From Planotetraspora phitsanulokensis (lineage in GTDB: Bacteria; Actinomycetota; Actinomycetes; Streptosporangiales; Streptosporangiaceae): DNA of 64,000 nucleotides. This document shows positions 1 through 8,421 of this stretch, in pieces (within the stretch, counting starts at the first letter, position 1; each line of letters starts with the position of its first letter). The notes under the pieces were generated by a model. It was not told where the DNA came from and ran no database searches. It worked only from the letters and a program-made list of their open reading frames with translations. A program made the position numbers and the translations under genes. The DNA lies in contig NZ_BOOP01000019.1 of assembly GCF_016863295.1 (NCBI RefSeq), forward strand, positions 186,001 to 250,000. The letters run 5' to 3'.

Positions 1-616
1 CGTCGGCGGCCGCGGCGTCCATCGCGGTCGCGAGCAGCGCGGAGCCGAGGCCCGCGGGCGAGCCGGCCGGATGGCGGGCGATGTCGGAGACCATGGGGGT
101 GCCGCGCCAGTCGTTGACGAGCACACCTCCGACCACCGTGTCGTCCGCGTCCACCGCGAGCCTGCTGCACGGAAGCAGGTCACCCACGAGTTCCCCGCTG
201 AGCAGCGGCACCAGATGCTCGGACAATGTCCGCGCCTCGTCACGCGGCTGATGATCGGGATGGCCCGGCGGATAGGCCGCCATCCACGTCGGGAGCAGGT
301 CCTCCGGTGAGCGGTCGCACGGCACGAACCGGAACCCGCTCGGTGGCCGGACCTTCGCCGGCGTCCTGCCGCGCAGATCGCAGGACATCGTGTGCGCGTG
401 CCGTACGAGCCGGGCGCCCCTTTCGAGCAGTTCGCCGGACAGGTCCTCCGACGCCGAGACGAACCAGCCGGGCCACCGCGCCATGATGAGATCGGCCGCG
501 CTGGACCCGAGCACCTCCAGGACACCGGCCCACGGGCTGCCGTCCCGGGTGCCCTCCACGTAGCCGAGCACGGGGCTTCCGTCGTCGCCGGCCAGGATCC
601 GCCGCTCGTCCTCCAT
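1..616 (-). CDS. GNAT-type acetyltransferase, 3' end beyond the window
   Basis: The gene reads leftward and runs off the left edge, so only about 205 N-terminal residues are visible, starting MEDERRILAGDDGSPVLG. The visible C-terminal part has the look of a GNAT fold: a beta strand (LAVDADDTVVGGVLV), then DWRGTPMVSDIARHPAGSPAGLGSALLATAMDAA. The last stretch fits the acetyl-CoA pyrophosphate loop and helix (Q/R-x-x-G-x-G/A-like, here AGLGSALL). The substrate cannot be read. It is divergent from the XRE-family regulator that starts 143 bp away, so the regulator may control it. The ATG at 616 has only a weak ribosome-binding site. The assignment is by fold pattern; no family was recognised beyond GNAT. 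Confidence 0.65.
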   Translation of the reverse strand, partial: MEDERRILAGDDGSPVLGYVEGTRDGSPWAGVLEVLGSSAADLIMARWPGWFVSASEDLSGELLERGARLVRHAHTMSCDLRGRTPAKVRPPSGFRFVPCDRSPEDLLPTWMAAYPPGHPDHQPRDEARTLSEHLVPLLSGELVGDLLPCSRLAVDADDTVVGGVLVNDWRGTPMVSDIARHPAGSPAGLGSALLATAMDAAAAD

Positions 617-712
617 AGCTGAAGAGTCGCGCAGCCTGAGCCTCCGGGCAACGGATTTCCACCCGACGGCCCGGCGCGACTTGCGCGTCGCCGGCGGACG
701 AGCGCCCAGCAT

Positions 713-729
713 GGGTGTGACGCACCCAC
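713..729. promoter_or_regulatory. Inverted repeat between the divergent GNAT and XRE genes
   Basis: TGGGTG and CACCCA flank a 5-bp spacer, 30 bp before the regulator's start. A short perfect palindrome in a divergent promoter region is a plausible autoregulatory site for the XRE/MmyB protein, but only one copy is seen. Confidence 0.3.
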
Positions 730-758
730 TGTCGTCGCAGGTCAAGCGAAATAGCCTG

Positions 759-1598
759 ATGAGCATGGAAAACGACAGGCTCCTCGGCGACTTCCTCCGC
801 AGCCGGCGCGAGGCGACGTCACTCGGGGACGTCGGCCTGCCGCCCAGTGGCCGGCGGCGCACCCCCGGATTGCGTCGCGAAGAGCTCGCGATGCTCGCCG
901 GCATGAGCACCGACTACTACATCCGGCTGGAGCAGGGGCGCGAGCGCAATCCGTCCCAGCAGGTGCTGACCGCCCTCGCCGACGCCCTGCGCCTCGACGC
1001 CGACGCGGCCGACTACATGTACGAGCTCGTGCACACACGCGCGTGGCCGCCCCGGCCCGAGACCCGCGGACCGGAGCAGGTCAGCCCGGCCCTTCTCCAG
1101 CTCATGGCCGGGTGGCGCGACAATCCGGCGTTCGTCATCGGGCGCGGCCTGAACGTCCTGGCCGCCACGCCTCTGACCGTCCTGCTCTACGACAGAGTGG
1201 ACCACAAGGAGAACTGCCTGAAGCTGGTCTTCTTCTGCCCGGAGTCGCGGGACCTCTATCTGGACTGGGAGGAGGCCGCCGCGTACAAGGTGGCCGAGCT
1301 GCGCGCGGCGGTCGGAAGGAATCCCGGCGACCCGGACCTCGTCGAGCTCGTCGAGGAGCTGTCCGCGCACAGTGAGGACTTCCGCGTCCTGTGGGCGCGC
1401 CACGACGTGCGGACCAGGCGCAACCAGGTCAAGCAGTTCTACCACCGCGACGTCGGCCCGGTGACGTTGCACTGGGACGTGTTCACGGTGAACAGCGCCC
1501 CCAGTCAGCAGCTCATCGTCATGGGCGCCGAGCCCGACAGCACGTCGGAGCGTGCGCTCGCCCACCTGAACAGATCGCTCATAAAGGCCTCCGCCTGA
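759..1598 (+). CDS. XRE-family regulator with MmyB-like sensor domain
   Basis: A DNA-binding transcriptional regulator of about 279 residues. Residues 3-80 hold the helix-turn-helix: LGDFLRSRREA, then RRTPGLRREELAMLAGMSTD with YYIRLEQGRERNPSQQVL, the classic hallmark of the MmyB-like group common in actinomycetes. Residues 100-270 match the MmyB-like ligand-binding region (PAFVIGRGLNVLAATPL, DWEEAAAYKVAELRAAVGR, FRVLWARHDV, HRDVGPVTLHWD). ATG codons at 759 and 765 are both possible; the upstream in-frame ATG at 681 lies inside the divergent promoter region and is less likely. The group often binds lipids or small molecules and regulates a neighbouring dehydrogenase or transporter; here the neighbour is the GNAT gene. 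Confidence 0.85.
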   Translation: MSMENDRLLGDFLRSRREATSLGDVGLPPSGRRRTPGLRREELAMLAGMSTDYYIRLEQGRERNPSQQVLTALADALRLDADAADYMYELVHTRAWPPRPETRGPEQVSPALLQLMAGWRDNPAFVIGRGLNVLAATPLTVLLYDRVDHKENCLKLVFFCPESRDLYLDWEEAAAYKVAELRAAVGRNPGDPDLVELVEELSAHSEDFRVLWARHDVRTRRNQVKQFYHRDVGPVTLHWDVFTVNSAPSQQLIVMGAEPDSTSERALAHLNRSLIKASA

Positions 1599-1677
1599 GT
1601 CCTCAGGTGGTCTGCGTCCCTTCCGGGGCGCGCCGTCCTTCAAGAGCGATCGGCAGCCTTCGGTGCGGTGGCGCCGC

Positions 1678-2232
1678 TCAGGAACCGCCGAGCTCGTCTT
1701 TCCGGCGGTAGAGATCACGCAGGACGCCGACCTCCCCGCCGTGGTGCACGATCTCGTCGAAGACGTGCAGCGCCAGGTCGACCGTCGAGTCCTTGGCGTA
1801 GAAGCCGAAGGCCGGGCCGATGGGGCTCCACCACCGCCGCTCGTCGATCCCGCCGATGCCCTCGCGCCAGTCCCGGTAGGCGGCGTCCAGGAAGGCGCGG
1901 GCGTCCGTCGCCGAGGAGGCGTACCGCATGTCGTCGACCGTGATCTTCCCGTCGGCGAACAGCCGGTCGCCGAAGCCGATGAAGGTCCCCCCGATGTGCC
2001 CGATGCGCCACGCGATCGTGGTGACGGGCGGCGGGTCAGGGGTGGGCTCGCCCGTCGGACCTGCCCCGTCGCCCTCGATCCGCCATCGCCCGGTGTCGTC
2101 CTGGCGCACCGACCAGCAGCCGGGAACGGGTTCCCAGAAGTACTCGTCGTCGGTCAGGCCGTCGAGGCGATCGAGGAAGCGACTCCAGACGAAGTCGAAC
2201 GCCTTCTCCAGCGAGTTTCCGATGTCGGCCAT
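1678..2232 (-). CDS. DinB-fold protein
   Basis: A soluble protein of 184 residues with the four-helix DinB/YfiT-like pattern. The start (MADIGNSLEKAFDFVWSRFL) is a helix with hydrophobic spacing, followed by LDGLTDDEYFWEPVPGCWSV, a frequent DinB-family segment. Metal-binding histidines are expected in three helices: H in IAWRIGHIGGTF, and the pair in VFDEIVHHGGEVGVLRDLY match the usual positions. Related proteins include metal-dependent thiol transferases (bacillithiol or mycothiol S-transferases), which fits an actinomycete using mycothiol, but no substrate is shown. ATG at 2232 was chosen over 2334 because the 34 extra residues are low-complexity and enter the terminator of the next gene. 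Confidence 0.75.
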   Translation of the reverse strand: MADIGNSLEKAFDFVWSRFLDRLDGLTDDEYFWEPVPGCWSVRQDDTGRWRIEGDGAGPTGEPTPDPPPVTTIAWRIGHIGGTFIGFGDRLFADGKITVDDMRYASSATDARAFLDAAYRDWREGIGGIDERRWWSPIGPAFGFYAKDSTVDLALHVFDEIVHHGGEVGVLRDLYRRKDELGGS

Positions 2233-2273
2233 GCCGCAGTCTTCTTCAGGTCCGCTCGGGGGGTCAACCGCGT

Positions 2274-2303
2274 GAGGCCCTTCCGGCGAACCGGAAGGGC
2301 CTC
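2274..2303 (-). terminator. Hairpin downstream of the secreted-protein gene
   Basis: A perfect 13-bp stem (GAGGCCCTTCCGG with its complement) closes on a CGAA loop, 60 bp after the stop of the leftward gene. No T-run follows, as is usual for actinomycete terminators. Confidence 0.75.
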
Positions 2304-2362
2304 GTGATGGAGCCGCCTCGCAGTGGGACTCCATCGATCATCCGCCGATCAGGGTGTGGGGC

Positions 2363-3325
2363 TCACTGCTGGAAGTGGCCGGGGCCGAGCACCTTCCAGG
2401 AGGAGCCGTTCGGGTCGCTGATCGAGCGATACGGCGCGGCGAAGCTGAACGCCTGCGAGGTGGAGCGCTTGATCGCCCACAGGGTGGGCGTGCCGCCCGA
2501 GCGGTCCCAGGCGATGCCCTGGCCCTCGACGTCGGGCAGGGTGACCGTCGCGACCCACTCGAGCTCGGGGCCGGCGGTCGGGAGGTTCATGACGTACGCC
2601 TCGCCGAGGTCGTGCCCGGTGAGCCAGAGGCGGCCGTCGGGTCCCCACGATCCACCGGAGTTGCTCATCGGCTTGAACCGGTCGAGGATCGCCTTGGGGA
2701 TGTTCCAGGACTCGACGACCTGGAAGTGGTCGTCGAGCTTGACGATCTGGGTGTTGTAGGTCTCACCGTACGGCTCGGTCTCGCCGTCAGGCACCTGGTC
2801 GTAGTTGGCGAAGCCCGCCCACCAGGCCCCGTCGTGCCGGTCCAGCCAGGTCAGCGAGCCGCGGTAGATGCCGAAGCTGTAGGTGTCGACGTGCCGCATC
2901 GTCTTGGTGTCGAACACCTCGATCGAGCTCTCCATCGGCGACTCGTCGTAGTTGGAGTGCGCGGCGTACAGCTTGTCGCCGACCACCACGGCGCTGTCCA
3001 TGTGGATGATCGGGCCGCCGGGGTCGGACACGAACTGCAGCAACGGCTTGCCGGTCGCCCTGTCGTGCTTGGTGATCTTACGGTTGTCGACCACGTAGAA
3101 GTACTTCTTGTCGACGGCGACGGCCTGGTTCGCGTCGAAGGTGTCGTAGGACCTGGCGAGGGTGGCGGTGAACACCGGGGGCTCGACGACCGCGGCGGCC
3201 GACGCGCCGGTCAGGACATGCGCCGGCTGGGCGGCCTGGGCGGGGGTCAGGCCCGCGCTCAGGGCGAGGGCGCCGACCGTGATCGAGGCCGCCAGTCCGG
3301 TGGCGATCTTCGCTCGGGTGGACAT
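2363..3325 (-). CDS. Secreted protein, probable beta-propeller, function unknown
   Basis: An exported protein of about 320 residues. The signal peptide has a short positive N-region (MSTRAK), a hydrophobic core to residue 24 (IATGLAASITVGALALSAGL) and a cleavage site after AQA. The mature part shows repeating strand patterns typical of propeller folds: AVAVDKKYFYVVDNRKITKHDRATG, DSAVVVGDKLYAAHSNY, EVFDTKTMRHVDTYSF, GPDGRLWLTGHDLGEAYVMNL, GIAWDRSGGTPTLWAI. Similar to cell-surface NHL/YncE-like or olfactomedin-like proteins but with no catalytic signature seen. Of the adjacent ATG codons at 3328 and 3325, the second has GGAGG at proper spacing. It is transcribed alone between a YiaA-like gene and the DinB gene. 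Confidence 0.7.
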   Translation of the reverse strand: MSTRAKIATGLAASITVGALALSAGLTPAQAAQPAHVLTGASAAAVVEPPVFTATLARSYDTFDANQAVAVDKKYFYVVDNRKITKHDRATGKPLLQFVSDPGGPIIHMDSAVVVGDKLYAAHSNYDESPMESSIEVFDTKTMRHVDTYSFGIYRGSLTWLDRHDGAWWAGFANYDQVPDGETEPYGETYNTQIVKLDDHFQVVESWNIPKAILDRFKPMSNSGGSWGPDGRLWLTGHDLGEAYVMNLPTAGPELEWVATVTLPDVEGQGIAWDRSGGTPTLWAIKRSTSQAFSFAAPYRSISDPNGSSWKVLGPGHFQQ

Positions 3326-3508
3326 CATTTCCTCCAAGGGCACTTCGCGTGAGGGAGGGCGGACGATCACCCGGTCGCGACCGGCGAGCGGTGCGGACCG
3401 GGCGAACGAGACGCCTGACTCAGACCGAAATGACCTTTCCGGTCGTGATGTTCTTGTGCGCGAACACGACTCAACCGATCGGTGAACCCGTCAGGAAGGG
3501 CCGCACCG

Positions 3509-3799
3509 TCAGTCGACCTTGTAGGGGTCGTGTTCGGCCAGCAGTTTGTCGAGCCTGGCCTGGTCGACCCGGCCGACGAGGGTGCTCTCCTCCTGCCGGT
3601 CCCTGACGCACTTGGCGAGGGTGAACGTCGACGTCACGACGTAGAGCAGGCCCAGGCCCAGGAACGATCGGACCCAGCCGCTCACCGGAATGTACGCGAT
3701 GCCCACCGCGAGCGCGGTCACCGAGACCCCGAACGAGATCACAGCCTGCACGTAGAACGCGGTCGTCGTGGTCTGGCGCGTTTGCACTGTTGGTGTCAT
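3509..3799 (-). CDS. YiaA/YiaB-like two-helix membrane protein
   Basis: A 96-residue membrane protein. After a short Thr-rich N-terminus (MTPTVQTRQTTTTAF) come two transmembrane helices, YVQAVISFGVSVTALAVGIAYI and WVRSFLGLGLLYVVTSTFTL, then a charged tail (AKCVRDRQEESTLVGRVDQARLDKLL) typical of the YiaAB family. The cytoplasmic tail ends HDPYKVD. The family's role is unknown; in other bacteria it is linked to envelope or stress responses. ATG at 3799 was preferred to 3943 because the upstream 48 residues lack homology-like features and the two-helix unit is complete without them. Confidence 0.8.
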   Translation of the reverse strand: MTPTVQTRQTTTTAFYVQAVISFGVSVTALAVGIAYIPVSGWVRSFLGLGLLYVVTSTFTLAKCVRDRQEESTLVGRVDQARLDKLLAEHDPYKVD

Positions 3800-4016
3800 A
3801 TGGCCATCGTCGGGACCGCCGATGAGCGTGTCCTGAGTGCGGCTACTCAGCCGACGTGAGTAGGTGCACCCTCCGGTGTCCGATCCAGTGCGACTCGCGA
3901 ATACCGGACTTGTTTTCCAAATGCCGCAATGTCGGCCATTCAACCGGCGCTGAGATTACTGTCGAAATCGCACACGAGCCGATGTGACCCGAAGCCAGGT
4001 GATTGGAGCATCGCCG

Positions 4017-5021
4017 ATGCCACTGAGGTCCTATGGTGTGCTGGCGGCTCGCGCCGTCGACCGCCGCCGTGAGGGAACCACCGACACCCCGCACTTCCAG
4101 ATCCATCTGCTCGACGCCGGCGGCACCGCCTATCGGGCCGCGGTCAACGTCCAGTCGCAGCAGGCCCCCTCCGAGTTGCTCTACCTCGCCGACGAGGACT
4201 TCGCCCACCCCGTCACGGCGCTCCTGCCGGAGGTGGGCAGCGGGTGGTCGGCGCTCGCGTCACGACCGGGCGGCGCGAGCCTGGACTTCATCCGCGGCAA
4301 CCTGTTCGACCCCGCGCTCATGCGTCCGCTCCCGCCGGAGCTTCCCGGCCAGGACAACGACCTGGCCGACAAACTCGACCACTACGTCCAGCGGGCGATC
4401 GGCGACCCGGCCGCCGGCGTGTACGTCTTCGGCGAGCGATGGGGTCCCGAGCCCTCCACCCGCGACAAGGTGTTCGGCTTCCTGCCGGGCAACGGCGTCC
4501 ACGACGTGCACATGAACCAGGGCAACAGCGCAAGCTTCCGGAGGGACGACGGCGTCTGGCAGGACGGGGGGCTGCTGATCCACCTGCCCGCCGAACAACG
4601 GTGGATCGCGATCTTCCTCGCCTTCCAGTCCCAGGCCTGGCACACCGACGACACGACCGGGCACGCCGTCGACGAGGCGCCGCCACGGCCGGTTCCGGGC
4701 GACCGGGCGCTCCGCATCCTCGCCGCACTCGTCAATCCGAACGGCCCCGCCCCCGAACCCGAGACCGTCACCCTCCTGAACACCTCACCCGAGCCGATCG
4801 ACCTCGAGGGCTGGCGCCTGACCGACCAGGGAAGACGTACGCTCCCCCTCACCGGGCTCATCGGCCCGGGGGCGGCCCTCTGTCTTCCCGTCACCGCAGG
4901 ACTCCAGTTGGCCAACGGCGGCGGGGCGATCACCCTGCTCGACCCCGCCGGTCTCAAGGCCGACGGCGTCTCCTACACCAAACAGCAGGCGGCCCGGGAA
5001 GGATGGACGATCACCTTCTGA
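4017..5021 (+). CDS. DUF2278 (YukJ-like) protein with C-terminal lamin-tail domain
   Basis: A protein of 334 residues with two parts. Residues 1-220 match DUF2278: MPLRSYGVLAARAVDRRREG, then HFQIHLLDAGGTAYRAAVNVQSQ, GASLDFIRGNLFDPALM, LDHYVQRAI, VYVFGERWGP, NGVHDVHMNQGNS and GGLLIHLPAEQRWIAIFLAFQSQAWHTDD. Residues 230-334 form a lamin-tail-like domain: ILAALVNPNGPAPEPETVTLLN, IDLEGWRLTD, LPLTGLIGPGAALCLPV, LANGGGAITLLDPAG. This combination is known for DUF2278 proteins; the activity is not. No signal peptide is seen, so it is probably cytoplasmic. ATG at 4017 has GGAG upstream and begins at the conserved MPLxxYG; 3984 would add 11 residues. Confidence 0.8.
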   Translation: MPLRSYGVLAARAVDRRREGTTDTPHFQIHLLDAGGTAYRAAVNVQSQQAPSELLYLADEDFAHPVTALLPEVGSGWSALASRPGGASLDFIRGNLFDPALMRPLPPELPGQDNDLADKLDHYVQRAIGDPAAGVYVFGERWGPEPSTRDKVFGFLPGNGVHDVHMNQGNSASFRRDDGVWQDGGLLIHLPAEQRWIAIFLAFQSQAWHTDDTTGHAVDEAPPRPVPGDRALRILAALVNPNGPAPEPETVTLLNTSPEPIDLEGWRLTDQGRRTLPLTGLIGPGAALCLPVTAGLQLANGGGAITLLDPAGLKADGVSYTKQQAAREGWTITF

Positions 5022-5056
5022 GCCCCGGCGGGAGGAAGAGCTTGCCAGGCTGAGCC

Positions 5057-5087
5057 GGTGCTCGCGGGAGTCTCGTTCCCGGGCACC
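5057..5087. terminator. Imperfect hairpin between convergent genes
   Basis: GGTGC...CGGGA pairs with TCCCG...GCACC with a bulge, placed between the DUF2278 gene and the leftward SDR gene, so it could end both transcripts. Confidence 0.45.
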
Positions 5088-5150
5088 GCACCACCGCTCG
5101 GACCCACGAGCGGCTTCGAGTGATGGGCATCCACGGCCTCCCGAGACGGA

Positions 5151-6038
5151 TCACGCGATGAGCTGCCCGTCCTGCTCGTGGAGAGGCGTGCCGCCGTACC
5201 AGGGCAGCACGCCGCCGAAGCGGACGAGCTCGCCGTAGAACTCCGGGTCGACCCGCTCGGAGAGCAACAGGTCGAGCACCGCCCTCGCGGCCCGCGCCGG
5301 GGTCTGGGCCTGGCTGAAGTCCGCGAACCACGGCCGCGACAGCCGCGTGTCCACGAGCCCGGGGCAGACGGCCGCGATCAGAGTGCCCTCGGGCACGTCA
5401 CGTGTCCGCCGCTGCGCCGCGACCGCGCGCACCGCTGCGACCTGGGCCACCTTGGACGGCACGTTGAGCCAGCGCGGCCAGCCCAGATCCTCGGCCGTAC
5501 CGGCGTGGACGGCGGTGCGCCAGGACTCGACGGCCTGCTCGACCTCGTCGAGCGACGTGCCGTCGAACAAGGGGTGGAGCCGAGGGTCCAGATGGCCGAG
5601 GGTGCCCAGGGAACTCGCCACGACGACCATCCGTCCGCCGGAGCGCAACACCGGGCCGAACGAGCGCAGCATGGCGTGCGTGCCGCCGTTGGCGACCGCG
5701 ATGAACTCGTCGGCCTGCTCGGACTGCGACCGCTCGGGAGTGAGCAGGGCGCTCGCGTTGGACACCACGATGTCCACTCCGCCGTGCCGTTCGTCGAGCT
5801 CGGCGGCCATCGCGGCCACCGCCCGGGCGTCGGTCACGTCGAGCACCCGGCCCTCCACCCGGCTCCTCGTTCCTGGAGCCCCGGCGACGAGCGACACGGC
5901 GTCCGCCACCCGCCGGCCGTCGCGTCCGGTGAGCAGGACCGTGTCGCCGGGCCCCATCCGGGCGGCCAGCCCCTCGACGAGTGCGAAGCCGATCCCCTGG
6001 TTGGCCCCGGTGACCAGGGCGATACGTGCGATCTCCAT
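5151..6038 (-). CDS. Short-chain dehydrogenase/reductase lacking the usual catalytic Tyr
   Basis: A Rossmann-fold oxidoreductase of 295 residues related to carbonyl reductases. The nucleotide-binding motif TGANQGIG is at residues 10-17, the acidic strand end is LDVTDARAV, and the NNAG-equivalent reads VVSNASALL. The active-site Ser lies in MVVVASSLGTLG. The catalytic YxxxK motif is changed: the Lys is present in LNVPSKVAQVAAVRAV, but the Tyr position is Asn. CPGLVDTRLSRPWF is the usual post-catalytic loop. The change suggests altered or lost oxidoreductase chemistry, or a Tyr supplied from elsewhere. It is divergent from a LysR regulator 71 bp away, the standard layout for a LysR target. Confidence 0.85.
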   Translation of the reverse strand: MEIARIALVTGANQGIGFALVEGLAARMGPGDTVLLTGRDGRRVADAVSLVAGAPGTRSRVEGRVLDVTDARAVAAMAAELDERHGGVDIVVSNASALLTPERSQSEQADEFIAVANGGTHAMLRSFGPVLRSGGRMVVVASSLGTLGHLDPRLHPLFDGTSLDEVEQAVESWRTAVHAGTAEDLGWPRWLNVPSKVAQVAAVRAVAAQRRTRDVPEGTLIAAVCPGLVDTRLSRPWFADFSQAQTPARAARAVLDLLLSERVDPEFYGELVRFGGVLPWYGGTPLHEQDGQLIA

Positions 6039-6062
6039 GCGCCCAGGCTAGGAAGCGTTTCA

Positions 6063-6104
6063 GGCATGCGTCCAACGAAAGTTATGCACATCTGGTATGC
6101 GTAA
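6063..6104. promoter_or_regulatory. Candidate LysR operator in the SDR/lysR intergenic region
   Basis: TTATGC (6082-6087) and GCGTAA (6099-6104) form an inverted repeat with an 11-bp spacer, matching the T-N11-A LysR box. The 9-mers GGCATGCGT (6063) and GGTATGCGT (6094) also form a direct repeat with a 31-bp period, about three helix turns. Both lie in the only gap between the divergent genes. Confidence 0.55.
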
Positions 6105-6109
6105 AGTTC

Positions 6110-7033
6110 ATGGACTTCACCGACGCCTCGCTGACCGAGCTCCGGGTCTTCCGCGAGGTGGCCGAGCGGGGCACGCTCACCGCCGCGGCCGCCGCGCTGG
6201 GCTACACCCAGTCCGCCGTCTCCCGCCAGATCTCCGCACTGGAACGGGCGGCAGGGGTCCCGCTGCTGGAGCGGCGCCATGACGGGGTACGGCTGACCGC
6301 CGCCGGGCACATCGTGCTGCGGCGGGCCACGACGGTGCTCGACCAGATCGACGCCACGGCACGCGAACTCGCGGGCCTGCCCACCGAGGCCGGCACCGTG
6401 CGCCTCGGCTGGTTCACCAGCGCGGGCGCCGTCCTGGTGCCCCGGGCCGTCGCCGGGTTGCGCCGCAGTCACCCCGCCATCAGGGTCGTCACGCGGGAGG
6501 GCAGCACGCCCGCGCTCATCCGTGCGCTGCGGGCCGGTACTGTGGATCTCGCGGTGCTGGCCTCGGCGCCGCCGTTCCGCCCGCCCGACGCCGAGTCGCC
6601 TCCGCTGGAGGTGCAGACGCTCACCGAGCGCAGTCTCCGCCTGGCGGTGCCCGCCGCCCATCCGTTCGCCCGGCGTGATTCCGTCGACGTCGCCGACCTG
6701 AGGGGCCAGCGCTGGATCGCGAGCGCGTCCTCGGGCGATGAGCAGCTGATGGGAGTCTGGCCCGGGCTGGACGAACGACCCGAGATCGCCCACACCGCCC
6801 GCGACTGGATGGCCAAGCTCCATCTCGTCGCCGCCGGATGCGGACTGACCACCGTGCCTCCCTCACTCGCGCCCGCCGCGCCTCCGGGGGTGCGGATCGT
6901 GGCGGTGCACGGCGGCCCTCAGGAACTGCGACGCGTCGTGCTGGCGCGGCTGTCCCGCCCGCTGACAGAGCCTGTCGCCCGGCTCACCGACGCCCTGCAC
7001 GCGGCGGCGGCCGAGTCGGGCACACCCGGGTAG
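6110..7033 (+). CDS. LysR-family transcriptional regulator
   Basis: A 307-residue regulator. Residues 6-65 hold the LysR winged helix: TELRVFREVAERGTLTAAAAALGYTQSAVSRQISALERAAG, then LLERRHDGVRLTAAGHIVL. Residues 90-300 are the periplasmic-binding-like effector domain, opening with GTVRLGWFTSAGAVLVPRAV and including TREGSTPALIRALRAGTVDLAVLA. The effector is unknown. The start at ATG 6110 places MDFTDASLTELRVF at the usual distance from the helix; an upstream in-frame ATG at 6026 would overlap the divergent SDR gene. It likely regulates the SDR gene and itself through the operator candidate between them. Confidence 0.9.
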   Translation: MDFTDASLTELRVFREVAERGTLTAAAAALGYTQSAVSRQISALERAAGVPLLERRHDGVRLTAAGHIVLRRATTVLDQIDATARELAGLPTEAGTVRLGWFTSAGAVLVPRAVAGLRRSHPAIRVVTREGSTPALIRALRAGTVDLAVLASAPPFRPPDAESPPLEVQTLTERSLRLAVPAAHPFARRDSVDVADLRGQRWIASASSGDEQLMGVWPGLDERPEIAHTARDWMAKLHLVAAGCGLTTVPPSLAPAAPPGVRIVAVHGGPQELRRVVLARLSRPLTEPVARLTDALHAAAAESGTPG

Positions 7034-7057
7034 CACGGCCGGGAATTCTGTGTGGAC

Positions 7058-7073
7058 GTCCGGCCTTCCGGAC
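7058..7073 (+). terminator. Short hairpin after the lysR gene
   Basis: GTCCGG and CCGGAC close on a CCTT loop, 25 bp after the stop. It is short and has no T-run, so it may be weak. Confidence 0.4.
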
Positions 7074-7189
7074 GGGCCCGCCAGTCGACGGCGTATTTAC
7101 CGAAATATCGCGGTAACCGCCCTCCCGGATGATCCGGTGGGGGACTCGATCACGATCCCAAGAACGCGAGACGCCAGGTGGAAGCAGAC

Positions 7190-7990
7190 ATGTCCGACGA
7201 GCCGATCTACCGCGTACGGGCGGGCGTGCCGGCCTCCGCTGTGGTCCTGCACGTGCCGCACGGCTCTCGTGCCCTCACCGCCGCCGCCCGTCAGAGCATC
7301 GTCCTCGACGACGACGCCCTGGCCGTGGAGTTGGACCACATGACCGACGCCCATACCGGGCTCATCGCCGCCCGCGCCGCGAACGCCTCCGCCCTGACTC
7401 CGTGGCTGCTGGAGAACCGCTACTCCCGGCTGGTCGTGGATCCCGAACGTTTCCCCGACGAGCGTGAGGAGATGCGGGCCGTGGGCATGGGCGCCGTCTA
7501 CACCCGCACCGCGCACGGCCGGCGGCTTCGCCCCGACGACGACGCCCGCGACGAGGCTCTCCTCGCCCGGCATTACCGGCCGTACGCCGCCGCCATGGCC
7601 GGCCTGGTCGACGCACGACTTGCCGCGACCGGCCACGCCGTCATCATCGACGTCCACTCCTACCCCAGCCGGCCGCTGCCGTACGAGTTGCACGGTGACG
7701 GCCCGCGCCCCGCGATCTGCCTCGGCACGGACTCCTTCCACACCCCTGCCGAATTGGTGCAGGCCGCCCGCGACGCGTTCTCCGGCTTCCGGGACATCAA
7801 GCTGAACACCCCCTTCGCCGGTTGCTACGTGCCTCTCAAGCACTACCGGCAGCAACCCTCGGTCAGCGCGCTCATGGTCGAGATCCGCCGCGACACCTAC
7901 ATGAGCGAACCCGGCGGCCCACTGCGCGAGGGCGTCGACCACCTCGCCAGGGCACTGGCCGACCTCGTCGACGCGGTGTCGTCCGCCTAG
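7190..7990 (+). CDS. N-formylglutamate amidohydrolase-family protein
   Basis: A soluble zinc-dependent amidohydrolase-like protein of 266 residues. Family signatures are in order: VVLHVPHGSR near the N-terminus (metal-binding His), AVELDHMTDAHTG, ENRYSRLVVDPERFPDE (substrate-binding Asn/Arg segment), RTAHGRRLRP, HYRPYAAAMAGLV, VIIDVHSYPSRPLP (second metal His) and MVEIRRDTYM near the C-terminus. The family hydrolyses N-formyl-L-glutamate in histidine breakdown, but stand-alone copies like this one, with no hut genes beside it, may act on other N-acyl amino acids. ATG at 7190 has AGGTGG eight bases upstream; the GTG at 7178 overlaps that site. It is monocistronic. Confidence 0.85.
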   Translation: MSDEPIYRVRAGVPASAVVLHVPHGSRALTAAARQSIVLDDDALAVELDHMTDAHTGLIAARAANASALTPWLLENRYSRLVVDPERFPDEREEMRAVGMGAVYTRTAHGRRLRPDDDARDEALLARHYRPYAAAMAGLVDARLAATGHAVIIDVHSYPSRPLPYELHGDGPRPAICLGTDSFHTPAELVQAARDAFSGFRDIKLNTPFAGCYVPLKHYRQQPSVSALMVEIRRDTYMSEPGGPLREGVDHLARALADLVDAVSSA

Positions 7991-8421
7991 ACGATCATCA
8001 CGGTCCCGACTGCAGCATGGTCCCGGCTCCTGTCGTCGACCCCTTCGGGTCATGCTCGCACTCAGGCCGTGTTCTGATCGTCCATCGTGGACATACGCGA
8101 TCTAGACATTTCGGTAGGAGTCGTCGAAGATCTGCTCCGTGCGGAGCTCCGACTCCAAAACCGCTGCCATCCGCGCGATCAGCCGAATCCCGATATTCGG
8201 GGTGGGACACGGCCGGAAGTATGGACCGTTCCATCCGTACGCCCGGGACGCGGGGCATGGCGCTGTACGGGTGGCACGGCGCTGACACGACGGCAATGGC
8301 CGTCCGTCGACCGGGCCTGGGGCGGTGTGGCTGCGGAACGGGTCGGCTCAACAGGGTTCGTCATCGCGCTGAGCAGTGACGGCAGGTAATGGCGCTCAGC
8401 CAGATCAAGCAGGTGAATCTG
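7991..8421. other. Intergenic stretch without a supported gene
   Basis: No frame here has convincing protein features on either strand. A leftward frame around 8100-8200 (IGIRLIARMAAVLESELRTEQ) has a protein-like look but no start, domain or ribosome-binding site, and may be a decayed gene. The last part holds the promoter of the following lipoprotein gene. Confidence 0.5.
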
